Below are positions 34,834 through 42,922 of a DNA stretch of 64,000 bases, in pieces. The first letter of the stretch is position 1, and every line of letters starts with the position of its first letter. The DNA lies in the NCBI RefSeq assembly GCF_900090145.1, contig NZ_FMHI01000019.1:92056-156055 (forward strand). The letters are read 5' to 3'. The notes beneath the pieces are model-generated. The model saw only the letters and a program-made list of their open reading frames with translations, ran no database searches and was not told the origin of the DNA. The position numbers and the translations under genes were made by a program. Origin of the DNA: Streptomyces sp. WMMB 322. Lineage in GTDB: Bacteria > Actinomycetota > Actinomycetes > Streptomycetales > Streptomycetaceae.

Positions 34834-36072
34834 ATGGAGGTGCGGACGCAGCGCGCCCAGCAGCGCGGCGCCCCGTCCCCGTCGGCGGACGCCTCCGCGG
34901 ACCCGGCCGGCCGCACCGCTGAAGAACAGCACGCCCGGCAAGCTCAGCATGCCCAGCAGGCTCAGGCCGCCGGCAGCGGCGTCCCCGGCGCCGGTCCGGA
35001 GCCCGGTACGGCAGGCGTCGCGCCCGGCGTGCACCCCGACGATCTGCCCGACGGGCTCGTGGTCGCCGACCGCACGGGCCGAATCGTCTGCTTCAACGCC
35101 GCAGCGGCCCGCATCACGGGACTCAGCCCCGCCGACGCCCTGGGCGGCACCCTCCAGCAGGCGCTGCCCCTGGAGGACATGGACGGTCGCCGCTGGTGGC
35201 AGCTGACCGACCCCTACGGCGGTCTGGCCACCCGCACCGGACAGCCCGAGCGGAACCTGCTCCTGCCCGGCGGCCGCGAGGTCATGGTCGCCGCACGCTA
35301 CGTGCGGGCCCGCCCGAAGGGGCCCGTGCAGCGGCTCGTGGTGACCCTCCGGGGGACGGAGGCGCGGCGGCGTGCGGAGCGCAGCCACGCCGAGCTGATA
35401 GCGACGGTCGCGCATGAACTGCGCTCGCCTCTGACCTCCGTGAAGGGCTTCACCGCGACGCTGCTCGCCAAGTGGGAGCGCTTCACCGATGACCAGAAGC
35501 GGCTGATGCTGGAGACCGTCGACGCCGACGCCAACCGCGTCACCAGGCTCATCGCGGAACTGCTGGACATCTCGCGCATCGACTCCGGACGGCTCGAGGT
35601 GCGGCGCCAGCCGGTGGACATGGGCGCGGCCGTGCGCCGCCACGTCGAGGCGCACATCGCCGCCGGCCGCTCCGCGGACCGCTTCGTCACGCGCATCAGC
35701 GACTCCCTGCCCGGCCTGTGGGCGGACCCCGACAAGGTCGACCAGGTGCTGGGCAATCTGCTGGAAAACGCGGTGCGGCACGGCGAGGGGACTGTCACCA
35801 TCGAGGTGGCACCCGCACCGTCCCGCAGCGACGGAGAAGGAACGGCAGTCACCGTGAGCGACGAAGGTCCCGGCATCCCCGAGGAGTCGATGAGCCGCGT
35901 CTTCACCCGCTTCTGGCGGGGCAGCAAGCGCGGCGGCACGGGCCTGGGCCTGTACATCGTCAAGGGCATCGTCGAGGCGCACGGCGGGACGATCACCGTG
36001 GACCGCTCGGTCGCCGGTGGTGCCCGGTTCCGATTTACCCTGCCCGTGGGCGCCCCGGCCTTCATGGCCTGA
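34834..36072 (+). CDS. PAS-domain sensor histidine kinase, soluble
   Basis: A 412-residue kinase. A Gln/Ala-rich N terminus precedes a PAS domain (about 65-175, DDLPDGLVVADRTGRIVCFN). The HisKA H-box is ATVAHELRSPLTSVKG, with His194 for autophosphorylation. The ATPase domain has the N-box DQVLGNLLENAVRHG and G-boxes VSDEGPGIP and GGTGLGLYIVKG. No transmembrane helix is seen, so the signal is cytoplasmic. There is no response regulator beside it. ATG 34834 has a G-rich site upstream, but GTG 34804 (after GGTGGAG) is a real alternative. The promoter TAGGGT at 34749-34754 fits either. Confidence 0.9.
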   Translation: MEVRTQRAQQRGAPSPSADASADPAGRTAEEQHARQAQHAQQAQAAGSGVPGAGPEPGTAGVAPGVHPDDLPDGLVVADRTGRIVCFNAAAARITGLSPADALGGTLQQALPLEDMDGRRWWQLTDPYGGLATRTGQPERNLLLPGGREVMVAARYVRARPKGPVQRLVVTLRGTEARRRAERSHAELIATVAHELRSPLTSVKGFTATLLAKWERFTDDQKRLMLETVDADANRVTRLIAELLDISRIDSGRLEVRRQPVDMGAAVRRHVEAHIAAGRSADRFVTRISDSLPGLWADPDKVDQVLGNLLENAVRHGEGTVTIEVAPAPSRSDGEGTAVTVSDEGPGIPEESMSRVFTRFWRGSKRGGTGLGLYIVKGIVEAHGGTITVDRSVAGGARFRFTLPVGAPAFMA

Positions 36073-36143
36073 GCGGCGCGCACGGGCTTCTCCGCGGCCC
36101 GCGGGAGCGCGGCCCCTGCGCGTGATCGGCCGGTCACGGCCGT

Positions 36144-36174
36144 GTGCGGGGCCGCACGCCCGTCCATCTAGACT
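36144..36174 (+). promoter_or_regulatory. Hairpin and -10 before pheST
   Basis: GTGCGG (36144-36149) pairs with CCGCAC (36152-36157). TAGACT at 36169-36174 is a good -10 hexamer and would give a leader of about 45 nt before pheS. No leader peptide or T-box is seen. Confidence 0.4.
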
Positions 36175-36225
36175 CGGCTGCTGGCACCGTTGCGCAGCCG
36201 GATCCAATCGGAAGTACGGGAAAAG

Positions 36226-37377
36226 ATGTCCGCACCCAATAAGTCCTACGACCCCGTCGAGGTCGAGGCACTCAAACCGGAAGTCGTCGACCGGGCGAAG
36301 GACGAGGCGCTGTCCGCCATCGCTGCCGCCGGCGACCTCGAAGCGCTGCGAGAGGTGAAGGCCGCACACGCAGGCGACCGCTCCCCGCTGGCCCTCGCCA
36401 ACCGCGAGATCGGCGCTCTCCCGCCGCACGCCAAGGCCGAGGCGGGCAAGCGCGTCGGCCAGGCACGCGGCGCCGTCGGCCAGGCGCTGAAGAAGCGGCA
36501 GGAGGAGCTGGAGCGCGAGCGTGACGAGCGGGTCCTCGTCGAGGAGGCCGTGGACGTCACGCTGCCCCACGACCGCCTGCCCGAAGGCGCCCGCCATCCG
36601 CTCACGACGTTCAGCGAGCGCGTCGAGGACATCTTCGTCGCCATGGGATACGAGGTCGCGGAAGGTCCCGAGGCCGAGGCGGAGTGGTTCAACTTCGACG
36701 CCCTCAACATCGCGCCCGACCACCCGGCCCGCACGATGCAGGACACCTTCTTCGTGCGTCCGGCCAAGGACGGCGGCGCGGAGGAGTCCGGCGGGCACGC
36801 CGCGGAGGACAGCGGCGTCGTGCTGCGCACGCACACCTCACCGGTGCAGATCCGTACGCTGCTCGACCGCGAGCCCCCGGTCTACGTCATCTGCCCGGGC
36901 CGGGTCTTCCGCACCGACGAGCTGGACGCGACGCACACGCCCGTCTTCACGCAGGTCGAGTTGCTGGCCGTCGACGAGGGCCTGACGATGGCCGACCTGA
37001 AGGGCACGCTCGACCACATGGTGCGCGAGCTGTTCGGCGAGGGCGTGCACACCCGCCTGCGTCCCAACTACTTCCCCTTCACCGAGCCGTCCGCCGAGAT
37101 GGACATGGTCTGCTACCGCTGCCACGGCGAGTCCGTCGGCGACCCGGACCGCCCCTGCCGCACGTGCTCCAGCGAGGGATGGATCGAGCTGGGCGGCTGC
37201 GGCATGGTCAACCCGCGTGTGCTGACGGCCTGCGGCGTGGATCCGGAGAAGTACAGCGGGTTCGCCTTCGGGTTCGGGATCGAGCGGATGCTGATGTTCC
37301 GCCACAACGTCGAGGACATGCGAGACATGGTCGAAGGTGACGTGCGCTTCACCAGGCCGTTCGGGATGGAGATCTGA
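36226..37377 (+). CDS. pheS: Phenylalanine--tRNA ligase alpha subunit
   Basis: A 383-residue catalytic subunit of the alpha2beta2 enzyme that charges tRNA-Phe. An N-terminal coiled coil (about 10-105) is followed by class II motifs: motif 1 around HPLTTFSERVEDIFVAMGYEV, motif 2 VICPGRVFRTDELDATHTPVFTQVE, and motif 3 GFAFGFGIERMLMF. A Cys cluster (CYRCHGESVGDPDRPCRTC) resembles a zinc site and is usual in Streptomyces PheS. A small acidic insert (GGAEESGGHAAEDSG) lies before VVLRTHTSPVQ. ATG 36226 is the normal start. The last base of its stop is the A of the pheT ATG. Confidence 0.96.
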   Translation: MSAPNKSYDPVEVEALKPEVVDRAKDEALSAIAAAGDLEALREVKAAHAGDRSPLALANREIGALPPHAKAEAGKRVGQARGAVGQALKKRQEELERERDERVLVEEAVDVTLPHDRLPEGARHPLTTFSERVEDIFVAMGYEVAEGPEAEAEWFNFDALNIAPDHPARTMQDTFFVRPAKDGGAEESGGHAAEDSGVVLRTHTSPVQIRTLLDREPPVYVICPGRVFRTDELDATHTPVFTQVELLAVDEGLTMADLKGTLDHMVRELFGEGVHTRLRPNYFPFTEPSAEMDMVCYRCHGESVGDPDRPCRTCSSEGWIELGGCGMVNPRVLTACGVDPEKYSGFAFGFGIERMLMFRHNVEDMRDMVEGDVRFTRPFGMEI

Positions 37378-39938
37378 TGCGCGCCCCGCTTTCGTGGCTT
37401 CGGGAGTACGTGGAGCTGCCGGCAGGTGAGACCGGCCGGGACGTCGCGGCGAAACTGATCGCCGCCGGCCTCGAGGTCGAGACCGTCGACCGGCTCGGCG
37501 CCGCTCTCAAGGGGCCGCTCGTCGTCGGCAAGGTGCTCGCGATCGAGGAGCTCGCGGAGTTCAAGAAGCCGATCCGCTACTGCCAGGTCGACGTCGGTGA
37601 AGCCGGGGGAGGGTCCGCCGAGCCGCAGAACATCATCTGCGGTGCGACCAACTTCGCCGTCGGCGACAAGGTCGTCGTCGCGCTGCCCGGCGCCGTGCTG
37701 CCCGGCGACTTCGCCATCAGCGCCCGCAAGACCTACGGCAGGGTCTCCGAGGGCATGATCTGCTCGGCCGCCGAGCTGGACATGGGCGACGACCACTCCG
37801 GCATCATCGTTCTGCCGCCCGAGTACGAGCCGGGCGCCGACGCCGTCGAGCTGCTCGAACTCGTCGACGAGGTGCTGGACATCGCCGTCACCCCCGACCG
37901 CGGCTACTGCCTGTCCATGCGGGGCATCGCCCGCGAGACGGCGATCGCCTACGGGCAGCAGCTGCGCGACCCGGCGCTGCTGGACGTGCCCGCACCCAAT
38001 GCGGACGGATTCCCCGTCCACGTCTCCGACCCGAAGGGCTGCGACCGCTTCGCGGCCCGCACCGTCACGGGGCTGCGGCCGGAAGCCACGTCCCCGCTGT
38101 GGCTGCGGCGGCGCCTTCAGAAGTCGGGCATGCGGCCCGTCTCCCTGCCCGTCGACATCACCAACTACGTGATGCTGGAGCTGGGTTCACCGCTGCACGC
38201 CTATGACCGCTCACGGCTGCAGGGCCCCATCACGGTCCGCCGTGCCACGCCGGGCGAGCTGCTGACCACCCTCGACGGCACGAAGCGGAAGCTGGACGCC
38301 GAGGACCTCGTCATCGCCGACGACGCCGGGCCCATCGGCCTCGCCGGCGTGATGGGCGGCATCAACAGCGAGATCGCCGACCCCGAGCAGGACCCGCAGA
38401 GCGGCGAGTGGCGGGGCACGACCGAAGTCGTCGTGGAGGCCGCCCACTTCGACCCGGTCGCCGTGGCCCGCGCCGGCAGGCGGCACAAGATCTCTTCGGA
38501 GGCGTCCCGGCGCTTCGAACGCGGGGTCGACCCCGAGGCGGCCGCGGCCGCCGCGCAGCGCACCGTGGATCTGCTGGTGCTGCTGGCCGGAGGCAGCGCG
38601 GAGCCGGGGGTCACCCAGTTCGTCACGCCGCACGGGCCGCACACCATCAAGATTCCCGTTACGCATCCGGGCCGGGTCGCAGGCGTCGAGTACGACCGCG
38701 AGACGGTCGTGCACCGCCTGCTCCAAGTGGGATGCGACGTGTACGGGCAGGACGAGCTCACCGTCACCGTGCCCTCCTGGCGCTCGGACCTGACCGACCC
38801 CAACGACCTGGCGGAGGAGGTCATCCGGCTGGAGGGCTACGAGAGCCTGCCCTCCACTCTGCCCAGGCCCCCCGCGGGGCGCGGTCTGACCGAAAGGCAG
38901 CGCCTGCACCGCCGGGTGGGGCGCGCACTGGCGGGCGCCGGTTACGTCGAAGCGCTCAACTACCCGTTCGTCGGGCCGGAGTCCTTCGACCAGCTCGGCC
39001 TCGCCCTGGACGACCCCCGCCGCCGTACGGTGACACTCGTCAACCCGCTCTCCGACGAGGAGCCGTCGCTGCGCACGACGCTGCTGCCGGGCCTCCTCGC
39101 GGCGCTGCGGCGCAACGACGGCCGCGGCAGCCAGGGCAGCCACGGCGGCCTGGCCCTCTTCGAGACGGGCCTGGTCTTCCTGCCCACCGGGGACGAGTCC
39201 CGGGCGGAGCGGCTGCGCGTGGACGCGCGGCCCGCCGACGAGGAGATCGCCTCACTGGACTCGGCGCTGCCGCGCCAGCCGCGGTACGCGGCGGCCGTGC
39301 TGGCCGGTCCCCGTGAACAGCCCGGCTGGTGGGGCGAGGGTCATCCGGCGGTCTGGGCGGACGCCGTCGAGGCCGCGCGGTCCGTGGCGCGCGCAGCGCG
39401 GGTCGAACTCACCGTCCGCAGCGCCCAGTCCGAGCCGTGGCACCCCGGCCGGTGCGCGGCGCTGTTCGTCGCCGGCGACGACGGCGGCGAGAGGCTCGTG
39501 GGGCACGCGGGCGAACTGCATCCGCGGGTGGTCAAGACGCTCGGGCTGCCGCCGCGGTCCTGCGCGATGGAGCTCGACCTCGACGCGGTGGAGAGGGCGG
39601 GCGGTGCGGTCGTGCCGGCCCCGCGGATCTCCGGCTTCCCGGTGGCCACGCGGGACGTCGCGCTGGTCGTGGACGAGTCCGTGCCGGCGGCGCGGGTCGA
39701 GACCGCGCTGCGTGAGGGTGCGGGTGAACTCCTCGAAGCGGTGCGCCTGTTCGACGTCTTCACCGGCGAACAGCTCGGCAGCGGCAAGAAGTCCCTGGCG
39801 TACGCGCTGCGCTTCCGCGCGCGGGACCGCACGCTCACGGCGGAAGAGGCCTCGGCGGCACGAGACGCCGCGGTCGCCTCGGCCGTCGAACGCACGGGCG
39901 CGATCCTGCGCGGGGCGGAGGCGCCGGCAGGGGCCTGA
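37377..39938 (+). CDS. pheT: Phenylalanine--tRNA ligase beta subunit
   Basis: An 853-residue beta subunit: an N-terminal EMAP-like tRNA-binding domain (GKVLAIEELAEFKKPIRYCQVDVG, ICGATNF), B3/B4 editing domain (LDIAVTPDRGYCLSMRGIARE, SGMRPVSLPVDITNYVMLE), B5, the catalytic-like core, and the C-terminal anticodon-binding FDX-ACB domain (RISGFPVATRDVALVVDESV). Full length for bacterial PheT. ATG 37377 overlaps the pheS stop by one base (TGATG), giving translational coupling that balances the subunits. A 19-bp hairpin follows. Confidence 0.96.
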   Translation: MRAPLSWLREYVELPAGETGRDVAAKLIAAGLEVETVDRLGAALKGPLVVGKVLAIEELAEFKKPIRYCQVDVGEAGGGSAEPQNIICGATNFAVGDKVVVALPGAVLPGDFAISARKTYGRVSEGMICSAAELDMGDDHSGIIVLPPEYEPGADAVELLELVDEVLDIAVTPDRGYCLSMRGIARETAIAYGQQLRDPALLDVPAPNADGFPVHVSDPKGCDRFAARTVTGLRPEATSPLWLRRRLQKSGMRPVSLPVDITNYVMLELGSPLHAYDRSRLQGPITVRRATPGELLTTLDGTKRKLDAEDLVIADDAGPIGLAGVMGGINSEIADPEQDPQSGEWRGTTEVVVEAAHFDPVAVARAGRRHKISSEASRRFERGVDPEAAAAAAQRTVDLLVLLAGGSAEPGVTQFVTPHGPHTIKIPVTHPGRVAGVEYDRETVVHRLLQVGCDVYGQDELTVTVPSWRSDLTDPNDLAEEVIRLEGYESLPSTLPRPPAGRGLTERQRLHRRVGRALAGAGYVEALNYPFVGPESFDQLGLALDDPRRRTVTLVNPLSDEEPSLRTTLLPGLLAALRRNDGRGSQGSHGGLALFETGLVFLPTGDESRAERLRVDARPADEEIASLDSALPRQPRYAAAVLAGPREQPGWWGEGHPAVWADAVEAARSVARAARVELTVRSAQSEPWHPGRCAALFVAGDDGGERLVGHAGELHPRVVKTLGLPPRSCAMELDLDAVERAGGAVVPAPRISGFPVATRDVALVVDESVPAARVETALREGAGELLEAVRLFDVFTGEQLGSGKKSLAYALRFRARDRTLTAEEASAARDAAVASAVERTGAILRGAEAPAGA

Positions 39939-39941
39939 GAT

Positions 39942-39984
39942 CACTTCGGCCCGGCCCGGGTTCCGCCCGGGCCGGGCCGAAGTG
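39942..39984 (+). terminator. Terminator of pheST
   Basis: A perfect 19-bp stem (39942-39960 with 39966-39984) and a 5-nt loop start 4 bp after the pheT stop. There is no T run. Confidence 0.85.
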
Positions 39985-40050
39985 CGTCCGGACGCGTTCT
40001 GCCGTCTCTCTGCCGGACGCGGTGGGGCGCGACCGCACAGCCAGTCGTCG

Positions 40051-40070
40051 ACTCACTCAATCGTGTGAGT
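40051..40070. promoter_or_regulatory. Inverted repeat before SpoIIE-type phosphatase gene
   Basis: ACTCAC (40051-40056) and GTGAGT (40065-40070) are reverse complements with 8 bp between, in an A/T-rich patch. The rest of the 302-bp gap 39939-40240 holds the pheT terminator and then G/C-rich sequence with no other clear element. This is a candidate operator with an unknown binding protein. Confidence 0.4.
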
Positions 40071-40240
40071 AATTGCGGACCTTGGTCATTCCGGCCGCCG
40101 CTTCGGACACCATCGTGCTCGTCGCAGGGGGGTGGCACGGGGTGCACGCGTTCTCCGGGAGAGCCGGAGGGAGGGGGCAAAGGGCAGCAGCACGACAGGG
40201 GCGGGGTGGCACCGCCCCGACGGCCGGAGGGACCATCCGC

Positions 40241-41581
40241 ATGACCGCAGACCAGCGAACGCGCGTCGGCGTGCAGAGCTCCGGCCCGGCGGAAGCGAAC
40301 GCCGCCGGCGCCCGGACGAAGGTTCCCCACGGTCCGTGGCGTGCACGCAGAGCGGCGGCCTTCGCGGTGCCCGCCCTGTGGACGGCGGGCGTGGTCGTGT
40401 GGGAGCTGCTGCTGCCCACGGACACCCACTGTGTCGCGCTGCTGGCCGCCACCCCCGCGCTGGCCTGTGCCGGTACGGGCGGACGCAGTGGTGCGTGGCT
40501 CGGCGGCGGACTTGCGCTCCTCGCGCTGTACCCGTTGGGTTCCGTCCCCGTCTACGAGGAGATCGGCAGCAAAGCCGGAATGGGCGCGGCGATCATCTCC
40601 GTGGCGATTGTCAGCTGCTACACGACGCGGCGGCGCGCACGCCTCTCGGACGAGCTCGCACGCACACGTCAGGTCGCTGCGGCCGCGCAGCAGGCGCTGA
40701 TACGTCCTCTGCCACCGCGCGTCGGGCGGTTCAGCTGCGCGGCCGGCTATCTGTCGTCCGCCCGCGGTGCGGCGGTCGGCGGTGACCTGTACGACGCGGT
40801 GGACACGGCCCACGGCGTGCGCATCGTGATCGGCGACGTGCGCGGTCACGGGCTCGGCGCCGTCGGCACGGTGGCGGCCGTGCTCGGCAGCTTCCGCGAG
40901 GCCGCACACGACGAGCCGCGGCTGGAGCGTGTGCCGCGCCGCCTGGAGCGGGCGCTGGAGCGGCACTTGGACGACCGCCGTCACGCGCCGGTCTCCCCGC
41001 CGGAGCGCGGCGCGGCGGGGGAATCCGGCGAGGTGGACGAGGAGTTCGTGACGGTGCTGCTGCTTCAGGTACGCGCGGACGGCGAAGTCACAGCAGTCAA
41101 CTGCGGCCACCCCTGGCCGTACCGGCTGACCACCGGCCGCAACGGCGCCTGCCGCAGCGAACCGGTCACGACCGCCGAACCGCTGCCGCCCCTGGGCCTG
41201 TTGCCGCTGCCGCCGGAGGATCCCTCGCCCCGGCACCTGCGACTGCCGCCGGGGGAGGGGCTGTTCCTCTACACGGACGGAGCGGAGGACGCGCGTGACG
41301 CCGAGGGCCGCTGGTTTCCGCTGGCCGACGCGCTCACGGCAGCCCTCCTCGCCCACCGGCCGGAGGGGGCCGGGCGGGACGGGGGGTGCGGGGTGGCGGA
41401 GCCGGCGGACATCGTCGACTCCGTGCGCCGGTCTCTGCTGCGTCACGCGGGTGGACGGCTGCCGGACGACGTCGCGCTGCTCGCCCTGCGCAACGACCGG
41501 TGCCGCGTGCACGGCAGGGCGCACGACCCGGAGCCGCAACCGGCAGCGGCCGATGCGGCGTTGCTGTGCTCGTGCACGTGA
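40241..41581 (+). CDS. SpoIIE-type PP2C serine/threonine phosphatase, membrane-bound
   Basis: A 446-residue protein with about four N-terminal hydrophobic helices (PALWTAGVVVWELLLP, CVALLAATPALACAG, WLGGGLALLALYPL, GMGAAIISVAIVSCY). The cytoplasmic SpoIIE/RsbU phosphatase domain follows (about 150-430). Metal-site motifs are GGDLYDAVDTAHGVRIVIGDVRGHG, VTAVNCGHPWPYRL and LFLYTDGAEDARD, then LPDDVALLALR. Such enzymes dephosphorylate anti-sigma-factor antagonists. Streptomyces has dozens, with mostly unknown partners. ATG 40241 has GGAGGG about 9 nt upstream. The reading frame is open upstream but carries no conserved sequence. Confidence 0.88.
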   Translation: MTADQRTRVGVQSSGPAEANAAGARTKVPHGPWRARRAAAFAVPALWTAGVVVWELLLPTDTHCVALLAATPALACAGTGGRSGAWLGGGLALLALYPLGSVPVYEEIGSKAGMGAAIISVAIVSCYTTRRRARLSDELARTRQVAAAAQQALIRPLPPRVGRFSCAAGYLSSARGAAVGGDLYDAVDTAHGVRIVIGDVRGHGLGAVGTVAAVLGSFREAAHDEPRLERVPRRLERALERHLDDRRHAPVSPPERGAAGESGEVDEEFVTVLLLQVRADGEVTAVNCGHPWPYRLTTGRNGACRSEPVTTAEPLPPLGLLPLPPEDPSPRHLRLPPGEGLFLYTDGAEDARDAEGRWFPLADALTAALLAHRPEGAGRDGGCGVAEPADIVDSVRRSLLRHAGGRLPDDVALLALRNDRCRVHGRAHDPEPQPAAADAALLCSCT

Positions 41582-41641
41582 GAACGGGTCCGCCGGTCCG
41601 CGGCCCGGCGGCTGCTCGCTGCCCCCGCCGGCCGGCGGCCG

Positions 41642-42499
41642 TCAGTACGCGTAGAAGCCCGCGCCCGTCTTGCGGCCGAGGCGTCCCGCGTCCACCATCC
41701 GCTGGAGCAGCGGGGGAGCGGCGTACAGGGGTTCCTTGAACTCCGAGTACATCGAGTCGGCGACCGAGGCGACCGTGTCGAGACCGATCAGATCGGTGAG
41801 CTTGAGCGGGCCCATCGGGTGTGCGCAGCCGAGCTCCATCCCGTTGTCGATGTCCTCGCGGCTGGCGATGCCCGACTCGAACATCCTGACCGCGGAGAGC
41901 AGATACGGGATCAGCAGCGCGTTGACGACGAAGCCGGAACGGTCCTGGGCCCGGATCGTGTGCTTGTCGAGGATGCCCGAGACGGCGGCCTCCGCACGCT
42001 TGATCGTCTCCTCGCTCGTGGTCAGCGCGGGGATGATCTCGACGAGTTTCTGCACCGGTGCCGGGTTGAAGAAGTGGATGCCGATGACCTGGTCGGGACG
42101 GGCCGTCGCCACCGCGAGCTTGACCAGAGGGATCGACGAGGTGTTGGACGCGAGGACGGCGTCGGGCCGCGTGACGACCTGGTCGAGGACCTGGAAGATC
42201 TCCGTCTTGACCTGCTCGTTCTCGATGACCGCCTCGACGACGAGGTCACGGTCGGCGAGGTCGCCGAGGTCCGTGGTGAAGGTGAGCCGGCCGAGCGTGG
42301 CATCCCGTTCGTCCTCGGTGATCTTGCCGCGTTCCGCGGCCTTGCCGAGGGAGTTCGCCAGGCGTGTGCGGCCCAGCTCCAGCGCCTCTCCGGTGGTCTC
42401 GGCGACCATGACCTCCAGTCCGGCCCGCGCGCACACCTCGGCGATGCCCGAGCCCATCTGGCCGCAACCCACCACTCCGACGCGTTCGATGTCCGTCAC
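41642..42499 (-). CDS. 3-hydroxybutyryl-CoA dehydrogenase
   Basis: A 285-residue NAD(P)-dependent oxidoreductase that interconverts acetoacetyl-CoA and 3-hydroxybutyryl-CoA. The Rossmann motif VGVVGCGQMGSGIAEV is at the start. Then come VVEAVIENEQVK, ASNTSSIPLVKLA, and GIHFFNPAPVQKLVEIIP, which contains the catalytic His. The C-terminal domain has SGFVVNALLIPYL, ELGCAHPMGPLKLTDLIGLD and the terminal RLGRKTGAGFYAY. Roles in butyrate, ethylmalonyl-CoA or PHB-type metabolism are possible. GTG 42499 is the natural start. Unusual 15-bp repeats and a hairpin lie upstream in its leader. Confidence 0.93.
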   Translation of the reverse strand: MTDIERVGVVGCGQMGSGIAEVCARAGLEVMVAETTGEALELGRTRLANSLGKAAERGKITEDERDATLGRLTFTTDLGDLADRDLVVEAVIENEQVKTEIFQVLDQVVTRPDAVLASNTSSIPLVKLAVATARPDQVIGIHFFNPAPVQKLVEIIPALTTSEETIKRAEAAVSGILDKHTIRAQDRSGFVVNALLIPYLLSAVRMFESGIASREDIDNGMELGCAHPMGPLKLTDLIGLDTVASVADSMYSEFKEPLYAAPPLLQRMVDAGRLGRKTGAGFYAY

Positions 42500-42551
42500 C
42501 TCGTGCCTTTCGCTGATCCTGTGGTCCCGGGCGCGACGGGCGTGGACCCCT

Positions 42552-42603
42552 GGAGGAACGGCCCGCCGAGGAACGGCCCCCGGAGGAACAGCCCTGTTCC
42601 TCC
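42552..42603. repeat. Three 15-bp repeats ending in a hairpin, upstream of 3-hydroxybutyryl-CoA dehydrogenase
   Basis: The unit (G/C)GAGGAAC(G/A)GCCC occurs at 42552, 42567 and 42582, exactly 15 bp apart. The last copy is the left arm of a perfect 10-bp stem (42582-42591 with 42594-42603, CC loop). They lie 53-104 bp upstream of the minus-strand start at 42499, in a 423-bp gap (42500-42922) with no gene. Confidence 0.6.
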
Positions 42604-42833
42604 CTCACCCGGAGTACGTACGGGGTGCTGCCACGCCGCCCACGACGTTACCCCCGAGGGGCCCCGTCCCGGGGAGCGGGGGCGAAAGCCGGCAAGGGGA
42701 CTTGTACGGGCGCCACGGGCACGGCAGCATCGGCGGATTGGTCTCCACCACTGCGCGGGTCGAGGCCCCCGCCAGGCTCCGCCCGGACCGTCGCGGAAGG
42801 CGGACCGGGAACGGGGCGGCCGCGGACGGTCCG

Positions 42834-42910
42834 CCATGAACGGGCGACCATGAAGAACGGGTGGCCATGGAGAACGGGCGACCATGGAGAGGCGGGTGAC
42901 CATGAAGGGG
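42834..42910 (+). repeat. Degenerate 14-18 bp tandem repeats before the GHL10 gene
   Basis: CCATG recurs at 42834, 42848, 42865, 42882 and 42900. Each is followed by variants of (A/G)AGAACGGG(C/T)G(A/G). The repeats put several ATG codons ahead of the likely start at 42923, two of them (42884, 42902) in its frame. This may be replication-slippage sequence. Confidence 0.6.
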
Positions 42911-42922
42911 GAAGGGGAGACG

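Noticed and set aside
36073..36225. T-box or phenylalanine leader peptide before pheS
   Set aside because: No TGGN-type antiterminator bulge, no Phe-rich short frame and no terminator in the short leader.
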